A DNA stretch of 64,000 nt from Fragilaria crotonensis (lineage: Eukaryota > Bacillariophyta > Fragilariophyceae > Fragilariales > Fragilariaceae). The notes beneath the pieces are model-generated. The model was not told the origin of the DNA, made no database searches, and saw only the letters and a list, made by a program, of their open reading frames with translations. This document shows positions 21,547-33,021 of the stretch, in pieces. The stretch is taken from positions 62,001 through 126,000 of the forward strand of contig JAKSYS010000022.1 of the NCBI GenBank assembly GCA_022925895.1, read 5' to 3'. The translations under genes and the position numbers were made by a program. Numbering within the stretch: the first letter of the stretch is position 1; every line of letters begins with the position of its first letter.

Positions 21547-22839
21547 ATTCAGCACCTCTCCAGGTGGAAGCCAAAGGCGGCTGATGTCGATGACGACGAT
21601 GATCCTGTCGCGTCCCCAACGTTCCCTTACCTTGCAGTTAGGAAGTTTAAGGCCCTACGTTCGTGGGCAGATTACTCCCTTCTTCGCGGCGATGCCCCAA
21701 ACCCCACTCTTTTCGATGAACGCACCTCGTCGCGCTTTCTCAATCGATTGACTGAGTTGGAGGAGATTGCTCGAGCAAAGAAGGATGGGGACGATGCGAA
21801 GGAACCGCCAAAGTTAATGTTAATGACTGCATGGCCTACTTGGATTGAACTGTTTATGACTTACCTTGCTCAGCAGAGGAGTGTCGTGGCGGGGACCCCG
21901 CTTGTTTATGTCATCCGGGACAATGATGAGGCGGCGCCAGATGATCTTGCGCGCAATAATTGGGATTCAGTCGATGATGACTTGATCGCCACTTCCGTCC
22001 TCGAGGGTGAAACCTTTTCTCGTGACAACAAGCGTGTGTTTGACATCCTTAAGCCCTTTGTGATGGAGGGACAGGGATGGCCATTCCTTCAGACATTTAA
22101 CAAGAAGCGCGATGGTCGTGCAGCTTTCAAGGCTTTGAAGTCGCAGGCAGAGGGCAAGTCTGCTATTGCCACTAGGAAAGCTAAGGCATATAACATGCTC
22201 GCAACAGCTACCTACACTGGCAAGGGCAAGTTCTCATTTGATCAGTATGTTGCACGTCTTCAACAGGCTCACAATGAATTGTTGTTTTTGGAAGAGCCAG
22301 TTGCTGAAACCAAGAAGGTTACAGATTTTCTGGCTGGGATACGTGACCCAAAGTTGGAGACCGCCATTCAAGGTTGCATGGGCGATGAACTAAAGTTGAC
22401 CAACTTTGAAGTGTGCCAGCAGTATTTCAAGACGATTGTGGAAAATACCAAGACCAGGACCAAGTCACCTTCTGATGTTCGTGAGATCTCTAAGGTTGGA
22501 GTCGAAAAGGACAAGAAGAAGGCTAAGCACAAGAAAGACAAGTCAAAGTCCAATGAGGATGACAAGACACCAAGTGGCATTGCAATTCATTCTGGCCAAT
22601 ACTCGGCCAAAGATTACAACAAATTGAAGCCTTTTGAGAAGGCGAAAGTCAAGCAGCTCCGTGAGGAAGCAAAGAAGAAGGAGAAGAAGGACAAGTCTGA
22701 CGCTCGCAGCGTTGCCGTTGTCGCGACTCAGGAGGAGGCACCCCCTGATGACAATGAAGGCACCAAGACACCTGTGGTTTCCAATGCTGGAAAACAGTTT
22801 GGTCGCGCTGCTCATGGTGAGCAGCAGAAGCAGGCTTGA
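21547..22839 (+). pseudogene. Copia-1 gag, 3' part (fossil)
   Basis: After the PAT-like element the gag reading continues through FPYLAVRKFKALRSWADY and TELEEIARAKKDGDD. It has a helical capsid-like middle (for example FDQYVARLQQAHNELLFLEE) and a Lys-rich tail (KDKKKAKHKKDKSKS). It closely matches gag of Copia-2. No CCHC knuckle is visible; the basic tail may take over RNA binding. It ends 37 bases before pol. Confidence 0.78.
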
Positions 22840-22875
22840 TGCCTCGCGCCGGCTCTCGTTAAGACAGACGACCTA

Positions 22876-25800
22876 ATGTTAGTCTCCACTTATGTTCGAG
22901 AGGCCGGGCCCCCTTCTAATCTTTGCTCTCGGTTTGTGAAACATGTCTTTCACGTATCCGCATCGACACCCTCCGGGGACGATGAAGATACACGCACCGA
23001 ACTCGATTCTCATGCGGATACTTGTGTCGCAGGTCGCAACACTCTGCTTGTCTCTGACGAAGGTCGTCAGGTCACCGTTCATCCTTACAGCGGTGAATAT
23101 AAGCCCATACCGGATGTCTCCATCGCCACTGTTGCGACTTTGTGGATTCACCCTACTGACGGGCAACCGTACATCCTCATTATCAACGAGGCTCTGTATT
23201 TCGGGGACCGAGTGGATGTCACTCTGCTCAACCCCAACCAACTACGTGCGAATGGAGTCACCGTTGAGGATGTACCCCGCCAGTTTGACTCCAAGTCTTC
23301 GCATTCAATTTATCACCCAACCGCAAAGTTGCGAATTCCTTTATCCCTTGACGGCATCTCTTCTGGCTTCGTGAGTCGTAAACCCACTTGGGAAGAATAC
23401 GAACAGTACCCCCACGTTGAATTGACATCCCCGATGCGCTGGGATCCCTCTTCTGACCAGTTTGCCAAAAAGGAGGAGACATATGTTTCCAGCGTGAGTG
23501 TTGCCGAAACGTTATTGGCAACTGTTCATGTGAGGAATGCTTCAAGGTTGGTTTCGGCGGTGAAATCTTTAAGCTCGATGAACGCTCCCATCGGTCTGGA
23601 GGATGACTCTCTTGGGAACCGGTTGGTGGCTGCAATTAACGTCGCAGTAGATGACATTGTCGGAGACGGCTTATCCGGGAGAATGGACAATGATGTCTAC
23701 CCAATGGATGGAGAAAGCCGGAAATTGTTTTCCCTTTCAACTAGTGAGAAACGATCTGCCTTAACACCTGAGATTCTTTCCAGAAGATGGGGAGTTGGCC
23801 TTGACACTGCCAAGAGAACGTTGCAAGTGACAACACAATCTGGGATAAGAAATGTCTTGGCACCGGGTGAAAGAAAGGTACGTCAGAAGCTTGATCATCT
23901 TGCTTTCCCAAACCTAAGCGGACGCTGGTACTCGGATACGATGTTTTCGAAGACACAATCAGTCAGGGGACACTTGGCTGCACAGGTGTTCACCAATGGT
24001 CGTGGGAGTGACCACTTCTACCCCATGAAAAGCAAAGGCTTGGCTGGTCAAAATGCTTTGATGCCATTCATTCAAGAGGTTGGGATACCCCAGACTATTG
24101 TGACAGACAATGCACCTGAAGAGGCCCACGGTGAGTTTGGAAAGATTTGTAGACGGTTCCGCGTCAAGCAAGAACAAACTGTCCCATACAGTCCGTGGTC
24201 CAACCTGGCTGAGTCAACGATTCGAGAATTGAAGGTCGGGATCCGGAGGACCTTGAGGCGCTCCAAGGCACCGAAGCGACTCTGGTGTTACTGTGGAAAG
24301 TGGGTGGCAGCAATAAGAAGACTGACGGCCCTTGATATACCCCAACTCCAAGGAAGGGTACCAGATGAAGACGTGCTGGGATGTACACCCGACATTTCCC
24401 AGTACGCCCAGTTTGATTGGTATGAACCGGTTATGTACTGGGACCCGGTTGGCAGCTTCCCGTTTGAGCAGAAGTTGTTTGGTCGATGGATTGGTGTTGC
24501 CAAGGTTTCAACCGACCTTATGGCGTTTTATATCCTGACCAGATCTGGGAAGGTGATTGTGCGGAAATCTGTTTGGGGATTGAGTGAGGATGATCTTGCC
24601 AACCCAGATATAAAGCTCCGACTATCTGAATTGGATGAAGGCATCCAGTCTAAGATTGGGGATGGACTCAAGACAGAGGACATTGACCCAGACCTAATGG
24701 ACTCCATGCCGGAGGTTCCTGATGATGTCTTCGAAGATGACGAGGACGACGTCCAGTCAGGGACAGGGGACCTTGATGGCACCGCCAAAGATGTCGAAGA
24801 CCATACCCCTGAGTCCTATGATGAATACTTAACTGCCCAGGTGCTACTTCCCCAAGGTGGAGAAGCTAAGAAAGCGACTGTGATTGGGAGGAAGCGCGAC
24901 CATGATGGTCGTCCGATTGGGCAGCGCCATGCAAATCCGTTACTGGATTCACGTCTCTATGAGGTGGAGTTTCCAGACGGATCAACGGAAGCGATTACTG
25001 CAAACCTCATTGCCGAGAACATATTATCCCAGGTCGATGACGAGGGACGAAGTTATGCAGTGATGAGTGAAATTGTCGATCACCGAACGAACGGACATGC
25101 CTTGTCAAAGGATGACGGGTTTGTTGAAGACAAACAGGGTCGGAGACATCCACGAATCACTACGCGGGGATGGGAGTTGCAAGTCGAGTGGCGGGATGGC
25201 TCAACGACCTGGGTACCATTGTCAGAATTGAAAGAGTCAAATCCGGTTCAAGTTGCGGAGTACGCTGTCGCCAACAAGATTGCTGAAGAACCTGCGTTCG
25301 CTTGGTGGGTGCGCAACGTCTTGCGTAAAAGGGATCGGATAATCAAGAAAGTCAAGGCCAGATACTGGGCGAAGACGCATAAGTTTGGCATTGAGCTCCC
25401 AAAGACTGTGGCAGAGGCCCTTAAGATCGATGAGCGAACGGGGACTGATTTTTGGAGGAAGGCAATCGAATTGGAGATGAAGAACGTCATGCCAGCATTC
25501 GAGTTCATTGATGATGATGCAGTGCCGAAATTCTACAAGAAAATTGATTGTCACATGATCTTTGATGTCAAGATGGACTTGACTAGAAAGGCGCGCTTGG
25601 TGGCCGGTGGGCACCAAACGGATCCGCCGAAAGAGTCTACGTACTCGAGTGTGGTGTCACGTGACAGTATACGAATTGCTTTCACGCTGGCGGCACTGAA
25701 TGATCTTAATGTCCTTTCTGCAGATGTGCAGGGGGCATACCTTAATGCTCCAACAAAGGAGAAGGTTTACACGACCGCTGGGTTGGAGTTTGGTGCAGAC

Positions 25801-26985
25801 AAAGTTGGTCGACCGGTCCTAATTGTTCGAGCTCTCTATGGGTTGAAGTCAAGTGGTGCTCGATGGCGAGACCACATGGCGGCCACGTTACGGGAAGGAG
25901 GCTTTGTAAGTTGCAGAGGTGATCCTGACGTATGGATGCGGCCCAAGGTGAAGACGAATGGGGACAAATACTGGGAGTATGTTCTTTGCTATGTGGATGA
26001 TATTTTGTGCGTGTCGCACGAACCGCAAGTGGTCATGGACTACCTCGCCTCCAAGTATACCCTTAAGAAAGGAAGTGTGAAGGAACCTGACTCATATTTA
26101 GGTGCCGAAGTCAAGAAGTGGACAATCGACGGTGCAGACAACCCAAGCAAGGTAAGATGGGCAATGTCTTCTGACCTTTATGTGAAGCGTGCTGTAACCG
26201 AGGTTGAACGTGAACTTGATGAGATTGGTGAACGGCTAAGCACAAAGGTGTCGACGCCTATGAGTCAGGGTTACCGACCTGAAATTGATACGACCCCGGA
26301 ACTGGACGCAAAGCGTGCGAACTACTTTCAGGGATTGATCGGAGTGCTGCGCTGGATCTGTGAACTTGGGCGCGTTGATATCCTTGTTGACGTTGCAATG
26401 TTGTCGCGTTTTCTTGCTGTACCAAGAAGGGGGCATCTCGACCAAGCTTTCCACATCTTCGCGTACTTGAAACGATACAACCGGTCAAGCATGGTATTCG
26501 ATGACACGGAGCCAGTGTTTGATGAGAGTCGCTTTCAGAAGTGTGATTGGACGGAATACTACCCGGGCGCGTGCGGTAGAGCCGCCAGGTGCACCAATTC
26601 GGGGCAATCGGTATCGATGAGTTGTTTTGTTGATGCGGACCATGCTGGTTGTCGTGTCACACGGCTCTCATACTGGAGTTTTGATTTTTATTAATCGAGC
26701 ACCTATCCTTTGGTATTCGAAACGGCAAAACACTGTCGAAGCATCGACCTTTGGATCTGAGTTCATTGCTGCAAAGGTTGCAGTCGAAATGATTGAAGGA
26801 CTACGTTACAAGCTGCGGATGATGGGTGTCCAAGTGGATGGGCCAACAAACGTATTTTGTGATAATGAATCCGTCGTCAAAAATTCGACGAAGCCTGAGT
26901 CAACTCTGAAGAAGAAACACAATGCGATTGCTTATCACCGCGTGCGAAGCGCAAGCGGCAGGTATTGTGCGGATCGCTAAGGAGG
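22876..26985 (+). pseudogene. Copia-1 pol: protease, integrase, RT, RNase H (fossil)
   Basis: Protease: DSHADTC near 23005 (a D-S-x-A type aspartic active site). Integrase core: WYSDTMF near 23930, VTDNAPEE near 24105 and AESTIREL near 24210 give the D, D, E triad. A chromodomain-like segment, ELQVEWRDGSTTWVPL, lies near 25171-25240. Reverse transcriptase: DVQGAYLNAP near 25725 and YVDDIL near 25993. RNase H: CFVDADHAG near 26625, STFGSEFIA near 26750, CDNESVV near 26860. Order and motifs are those of Copia. The region is broken about once or twice. Confidence 0.82.
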
Positions 26986-27252
26986 ACGGAGAAACCAACT
27001 TGGCGGATGTCTAACCAAGTGTCTTCCGGGCCACGGCTAAGAGAGTTGTGCTCGCGTATACTTTGGTGACTGGTCCAAGGGCGCGGTTACGAGTGGAGTA
27101 CATAATGATTATGGAACCACTAACCCCAAAACGGATGGGTGGACGTACACGTGATGACACGTGGAACCACCATGAACTAGCCGAAGTCGGCCGGCCACTG
27201 CATTGACGAATTCGGTCGAACTAGTCGTCTCTGACGGTTAGCTCGAGGGGAC
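26986..27252 (+). other. Copia-1 3' untranslated region and polypurine tract
   Basis: Non-coding bases between pol and the right LTR. GCTCGAGGGGAC at 27241-27252 abuts the LTR. Copia-2 has GCCCGAGGGGAC in the same place, so this is the likely plus-strand primer tract. Confidence 0.65.
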
Positions 27253-27506
27253 TGAATGAATTCTGCCATGAGTGCGGGATATTCGGACACCGGGACAGAC
27301 CGAAGTATCTTGGGCTGACGCGAGACGCGTGCCACGTACGCATGCGCGGATGGGACACTTCATCCGCGACATGAGGGAACAAGTCTAGATTAAGCTCACT
27401 CTTTTTGTAAATAGTCAAGTTGCATGCTGCTACTAGTTGATTACTACATGTCTTAGAGTCGTCCCTGGCAATGGCGGATGCGCCGCTCTTGCGAGGGAAT
27501 TAACTG
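27253..27506 (+). repeat. Copia-1 right LTR
   Basis: 254 bp, same start and end as the left LTR and no difference seen. It is followed by the AGAGA duplication and then by LINE-2 ORF2. Confidence 0.9.
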
Positions 27507-30500
27507 AGAGAGGCGTTTCGGGCAGCGTCCGCTTCTCCCTGTGGGAGTGGCGTCATTCATGATGCATTATCGTTTACCAGTTTATCGCACGATGCAGAGG
27601 CTTTCCTATACGGCAATACTCCCCCCGCATGGTATGGCGATAATGAGCTTCTTCGTGAGTTTCTCGCTTCTTTTCATATCCCAGAGACAGTTCTGTCAAG
27701 CGACCCTATTAATCTGGAGATCACTACGGACAACCTCATCAAAGGTTTTACATCGTGGAAAGAAACCACAACGACATCACCATCAGGACGACATCTGGGG
27801 CATAACAAGGCATTGTTGCAGGATCCAATACTTTTGAACTGCTTTTGTAAGTTTCTTAATATTGCAATATCAAGGGGCATTGCGCCGCAGAGGTGGTGCA
27901 TGGCAGTTAATGTTATGCTCGAGAAGGACCCTGGAAGACCAAAGATAAATTGTCTGCGGATTATACATTTATTTGAGGCCGACTACAATCTTTTTCTTAA
28001 GATTATGTGGGGCTCGCGTTTGGTCCAACGATCGGTGGCTTTCAATCTTCTGAACAATGGACAGCATGGATCTGTTCCGGGCAGAAAAACCATGGATCCT
28101 GTGATGTTAAATCAGCTCACAACGGATCTTTGTCGTGTACTCAAGGTAAATTACGCACGTTTTGACAACGACGCTTCAGCTTGTTTCGACCGTATCATCG
28201 TTGCCTTAGGTATGCTTGCGGCACGTCGCTGCGGTATGCCGGATGAAGCAGTCCGCACGCATGCACCGGCCCTGGAACTCATGCGATACACGGTTAAAAC
28301 GGTGTATGGGGTCTCGGAGGAGTTTTACACGGGTACACCCATGGAGCCTCTTTTTGGGACGGGCCAGGGTAGCGGTGCATCGCCGGCGGTATCGCCATCA
28401 CTCGTGGTCATACTACTGAACACTTTGGACAGAGTGGTCCCAGATAGAATCAGCTTTCGATCAGCGGATGGAACCATCCACCATGAACGCCTCGTTGACG
28501 CATTGTTGATGACACAGCAATCGGTCTGACGGATGACGGTACACGCTCACTCAATCAGTTGGTTTCAGCTCTCGAATCGGCAGCCCAAACATGGGAGCAA
28601 CTTCTTCACTTCTCGGGAGGGGCTTTGAACCTATCTAAGTGCTCGTGGTACGTTATGTACTGGGATTGGCGACAGGGGCGACCTCAAATTCGAGAAATCT
28701 CAGAGAACGACCCGACTATAACTCTGTTCCAACAGACCAACACACTACCGAAAGTTCCAATTAAGCGATTAAAGCTATCTGCGTCGTCGCGAATTCTGGG
28801 GGTTCATCAAACACCTTTGGGCGATTTTTCGGATCACATAACGGTGCTCAAAAAGAAGGCGGACCAATACTCTATCTACCTTCGCTCCCCACGCCTTACT
28901 CCTTTGGATGTCCGAGTTTTTCATCGATCCATCTACTCGCCCGCTATGAGGTATTCTCTTCCGGCAATCGCGGTGGATGAAGAGGAACTAGATCGCATTC
29001 AGTCTAAGGTTATGCCGGTCATCGTACAGAAACTTGGCCTCTCGAGTAAACTTCCAACAGCAGTACGGTATGGTCCGCTAGCAATGGGAGGTCTCGATCT
29101 CTTGGATCTTCGCACCGAGTGTGGAATTGAAATGATAAAATACTTTCGGCATGAAGTATTCGGTGGCACAAAAGTTGGTGAACTACTTCTACTTCAGGTT
29201 CAGGCATCCCAACTGGAATCTGGCATGTCGCATTTTCTATTGGAGGAACCATCGATTCACATTCCGTACCTCACTCCCACATGGATTTTATCCATGCGGC
29301 AGTTCATGTCCAATCATAATATCAGCATAACATTGACGAACCAATACAAAGTCAATCTGCAGGGACATCACGATAAATATATCATGGATTCCGCTCGTCT
29401 ACAGAGATACAGCACCAATCAGCAACGCGATTTGAACATGGTCCGGATCTATCTGCAGGTGACGACACTTGCAGAACTTGTTGATCCATCTGACTCATTC
29501 AAAATATCGGAGTGGGCTCTTGACGCCCACAGACCAGTCCATTTTGTCGCTCACCCTGCATGGCCTCGCCAGGAAAATTTGACAGCATCACAACGTCGTA
29601 TGTGGAGGAAGTATATTTCCTCCCAGTTTCTTCGGTATGGCAGATTTTGGCAAACGACTCCACGCCCATCTTTGAAGGAGATCAAAGAGAAGTTACCGAA
29701 CTTGATTCCAGCTGCTACGAACTTCTCGGAGGCAAGGACATCTCTACCCAGACATCGGAAACGACTCCTCGCATATGTTCGTCCCATGGTATCGGACGCT
29801 GATCTCTGGGACGAGTGTCAACGAAAGCAGACTTTGACGATTGCATCAGACGGCGGTCTCAAAGGTCGCCAAGGCACATTCGGATGGGTTCTGAGTACAC
29901 ATCGTAACAAAATCTTGGCTGAAGGCGCGGGCCCCATCGATGGGCCATTTGACACTTCAAGCTCCACTCGGAGCGAACTGGGAGGATATGCAGCATCGTT
30001 ATTATTTCTGTCTTTACTTCACACGATATGGGGCAAACGACATCAATGCAACTTTAGGTGGGTCACCGATAGCAAGTCCGCAATAACAAACGTCAGCCGA
30101 CAAACCTCGCGGGTGGTCAAACAGAGTCGTCAACCACACAATTCCGACTATTTAGGTCTTATCCGGCAGGAGACTGTGAACCTGAGGCGCACCATCACTC
30201 CAGTATGGGTCAAGGGGCACCAACGAGATTCCTCACGAAGTGCGTCACGACGATCGCATGATATTCAATGCAACAATCGCGCGGATGAGTTAGCAACTTG
30301 GTACCGCGAGCATCCATCATATCGTCAGTCAGTGGAACACACTGAGCACACGCCTGAGTCAAGAGTCTCGATCTCCATCAATGGTTTGCGGCTCACGAGT
30401 CAGATTGAAGAAAGCCTGCGATTCCACATCAATGGCTACCACCTCCGACAATACATACAGTCGAGGCAGCGATGGTCAGATCAGGTGTGGCAACGTGTTG

Positions 30501-31336
30501 ATTTCGAAGCTTTTGGCTATTTTCATCGGCGACTCCCATCATCCGAGCAAATTGCACATACAAAGTTCATCTTCGATCAATGGCACACTGGTAAACAGCG
30601 ACATAAAGTGGCCACCATCAAAGAAGCAAAACTTCAACTATGCCCGTGCTGTCGAACGACCATTGAAACATCCACACATGTCATTAGGTGTCAACAAAAC
30701 CCGGATCACGCTACAGCACTCAGGGAGTTCAGACGGCGGATGTCACCAGAGGAGTATCATCCAGTGTTTCAGTTTCTGAAGGACGGCGTAATCGCGTGGA
30801 TAGAGGATCAAGAATTTCACCCAATGCTGACGGATTTTTCTGGGGCAATTCGCGACAGTCTTCGAGTAGCGCTTCGCGATCAGTCACAAATTGGATGGGA
30901 CAATGCGATCAAAGGCTACTTGAGCGTAGCGTGGCGGGATACTGCTGAAAAATCTTTGTACGGCAATTCACTTGACAGTCAAGCAGGGAAGGGCCTTCAC
31001 AACGTCCGAGTCATCTTGAGAGCGCTGCATCTTCTGACACAACAACTGTGGAAATCAAGGAACAGAGTTTTGCACGAATCTAATGACAAGGAACACTGCG
31101 AGATCCGTGACATCGAACGTGCCGAAATATGCAGTTTACATGCGCATCCAGAGCGAGTACCAGCGGGCGACAGACATTACTGTGAGCGACCACTATCCGA
31201 CATACTAAAGATGTCGCCAACGTCACGACGACGGTGGCTGCGATATATGACTATGGCAAGGGCTCGAATGACTCATGAGGGAAAACGACAAATATTAATG
31301 ACGACATTTTTTCGTCCTGTGCCGAAGGCCAGGTAA
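27507..31336 (+). CDS. LINE-2 ORF2, second part: RT, RNase H, zinc knuckle; one frameshift
   Basis: The frame continues from before Copia-1: TTTTSPSGRHLGHNKAL near 27775 matches TTTTSPSGMHLGHYKSL of LINE-1. RT motifs are FDNDASACFDRII near 28160 and GTGQGSGASPA near 28360. A one-base loss lies right at the FVDD box (about 28500-28510): it is read as LVDALLMT, and the intact order DDTAIGL follows in the next frame. From 28520 to 31336 the frame is open. RNase H: TIASDGGLKG near 29845, RSELGGY near 29968, WVTDSKS near 30060, VKGHQRD near 30210, NNRADELAT near 30272. A C-x2-C-x9-H-x3-C zinc pattern (CPCCRTTIETSTHVIRC) lies near 30642. Apart from Copia-1 this is almost the only damage. Confidence 0.82.
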
Positions 31337-31495
31337 TGCACGACCTGGAGATTGATGTATTAGTGTAAGGGGTCAACGGGGTTTAGTTTAGATAACGGTC
31401 GCCTACCGGTTAAATGGTATGGCCGCGGTGGGGTACACTCTTTGGTCTTGACTAAAGACCGAGGGCGGTGTTAACCCAATAATTAGTTCTTATAT
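31337..31495 (+). other. LINE-2 3' untranslated region with hairpin
   Basis: 159 bases between the ORF2 stop and the right target duplication. GGTCTTGACTAAAGACC (31444-31460) folds into a 6-bp stem. There is no poly-A or poly-T tail. The sequence is unlike the 3' UTR shared by LINE-1 and LINE-3, apart from having a hairpin about 40 bases before the end. Confidence 0.6.
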
Positions 31496-31669
31496 ATGAC
31501 CGATGGGATAGAAAAGCTCCCAGCCGGGTCAAGACTGTGGTTCTAGATCTTAAGCTCACTCTTTTATAGTTGATCAAAGTTGCATGCAGCTACTAGATGA
31601 TTTAACTAAGTTCTTAGAGTCAATCCCTTGACAATGGCCGATTTGCCGCACTTGCAGGGGATTTAACTG
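31496..31669 (+). repeat. Solo Copia LTR, right part, with right copy of LINE-2 duplication (fossil)
   Basis: It starts with the 14-bp LINE-2 duplication (31496-31509) and continues with LTR sequence. TTAAGCTCACTCTTTTATAG and GCATGCAGCTACTAG match the 3' half of the Copia-1 LTR, and it ends GGGGATTTAACTG. ATGAG (31670-31674) follows, differing by one base from CTGAG at 7705-7709. This is probably the aged 5-bp duplication of the LTR. Confidence 0.75.
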
Positions 31670-32425
31670 ATGAGTTTTGAAAAAATAGCGCTTATTGCAG
31701 GTGCACTCCAGACGCAATTTTTTCAGGTGATTTTTCCATCGGAACTCGGAACCACTGTAAACCTCATTTGCAATTTTACAATACAAACCTTGGCTCAGGA
31801 CCGGCTATCATCAACAAATACCGAAGGAACTCATTTGGTGGGGTGCTCTGCAAATTCTTATTCTTGGGTGATAGGGGGTGCTTTCCGACAAAAAATCATG
31901 CTAGCATCCAAAAGCGACAGTGATGATTGCATTTGCAAAGTGGGTTTTTCTTGCAACAACCACATCTCAATGCAGCAAATCCGATTGTCTTGATTTGGGT
32001 GATGCAATGAGAGAAGGACAACAATAGGACTCTGGTGGGATAACCAAGTTGTTATTTGTGGTGGATGCCAGCTTTGTCGGACAAATGGTATGACTCGTGT
32101 CGGAAGTAGATTTTGATTGCTCAATTGTAGGATCCCTCCTGTGTATATCCATAACAGAGTTGAGCTTTTGCTCCTTTTCTTTGCCTTGCTTGCTGCTCTA
32201 AGCTCAGCCGCTTGCAACATGGCCCTAGTTGTAGGTGACAATGTTTCTTGCAGTTGCTACTGCTCCTGGCACACTACCACCAGAGGAATAAACACGTTCA
32301 ATCTTCGTGTAGAGCAATTGCTGATGCATTGGGTTTGGCACAGAATCGTCACAAGGTAATTCTGCTGTGTTGCTGGCTTGTTCGCCAACAGCATGGGCGA
32401 TAGCATTCAATCTCCTCTTGATCTT
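31670..32425. other. Gene-poor stretch with a possible minus-strand fragment
   Basis: The only candidate is a minus-strand frame at 31858-32241, starting MSPTTRAMLQAAELRAASKA. This is an Arg/Ala-rich start of a kind I have seen in diatom hypothetical genes. The rest of that frame is low in information, so it may be a decayed first exon. Nothing else is supported. Confidence 0.3.
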
Positions 32426-33020
32426 CTACTCTTCAATGTGATGGTACGTACACATACAAGCCCTTGCCCTTGATGCAAACTTCTCTATTCTCATCTTCGT
32501 CAATGCATTTGAAGGGCATGTGCTCTCTTTCACGAGCTGCTTAAAGTTCTCACGCCATCTCTTCCATGAGACTGGTTGACGCCTATAAAAGGCTTTTACA
32601 TGTACCCAGCTGTCCTCGACACATTCTCCTGCAAGTTCCGCATGAAACTTTGGTGTAAGCAGCACTGTAACTCCGAATTGCCGCCCTAAGTGCTGAAGTG
32701 CAGTTTCTTCCTCATTGAAGTCTTGACAGTTCAACATGATGCCTCGCAACAATTATACTATGTCAACCTTGCCACTGATGATATCTTTGCGGCCGTCAAC
32801 TGTGTATTTGTCTATTGACTCACATTTGATCAATCCTCTTTCCCAAAGCACTTGCAGTAGGCCTTTGGGTTGTCGGTTCCAGCCAAATGCGACAACCTCC
32901 TTGTTTTCATGGAGGTTGATGCCATTGTTCTATGCAAATTCTTGGAGTTTCTTCCAGGGATAACCACATTGCTGTTGGAGGGTTACTCTGGCAGCATGAT
33001 AACACTCCAATAAAACCTTC
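32426..33020 (-). pseudogene. C-terminal part of a DDE-type transposase/endonuclease-like gene
   Basis: One minus-strand frame reads through 32426-33017 with two in-frame stops. It gives GWNRQPKGLLQVLWERGLI, then YTVDGRKD, then TPKFHAELAGECVEDSW, then FYRRQPVSWKRWRENFK and a tail EKFASRARACMCTYHHIEE. The pattern P-K-x-H-x-E-L-A-G-E ... Y-R-R followed by SRRAR-x-Y matches a DDE-superfamily protein common in diatom genomes as I recall it. The Glu in HAEL is the likely third catalytic acid. The first catalytic acids are absent, so only the C-terminal third is present. It adjoins the end of the Plavaka-like gene within about 5 bases. Confidence 0.55.
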
Positions 33021-33021
33021 T

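Larger units (their letters stand above)
12960..27506 (+). mobile_element. Copia-1: Ty1/Copia LTR retrotransposon, with nested PAT-like element (fossil)
   Basis: It is bounded by two 254-bp LTRs that look identical over their whole length, flanked by the 5-bp duplication AGAGA. Between them lie a long leader, gag, pol and a purine-rich tract next to the right LTR. Pol order is protease, integrase, reverse transcriptase, RNase H, which defines Copia rather than Gypsy. Without the nested element it is about 7.5 kb. LTR identity points to a recent insertion. It is broken by the 7-kb PAT-like insertion in gag and carries about one or two further breaks in pol. It sits in LINE-2 ORF2. Related to the CoDi elements of diatoms by protein pattern. 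Confidence 0.88.
7841..31495 (+). mobile_element. LINE-2: full-length non-LTR retrotransposon, split by Copia-1
   Basis: The element starts ACACAACAATTTTCTAG, nearly the same as the start of LINE-3, and ends before the second copy of its 14-bp target duplication. Removing Copia-1 (12960-27506 plus one 5-bp duplication) leaves about 9.1 kb, close to the 9.3 kb of LINE-3. It encodes ORF1 and an endonuclease-RT-RNase H ORF2. The first 95 bases, including TTCTGTCCGCCGACCGTA, are conserved with LINE-3 and are the likely internal promoter/5' UTR. The 3' UTR differs from that of LINE-1 and LINE-3, so it is a separate subfamily. It could belong to the diatom Ambal-like or I-group LINEs; a phylogeny is needed to place it. 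Confidence 0.88.
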
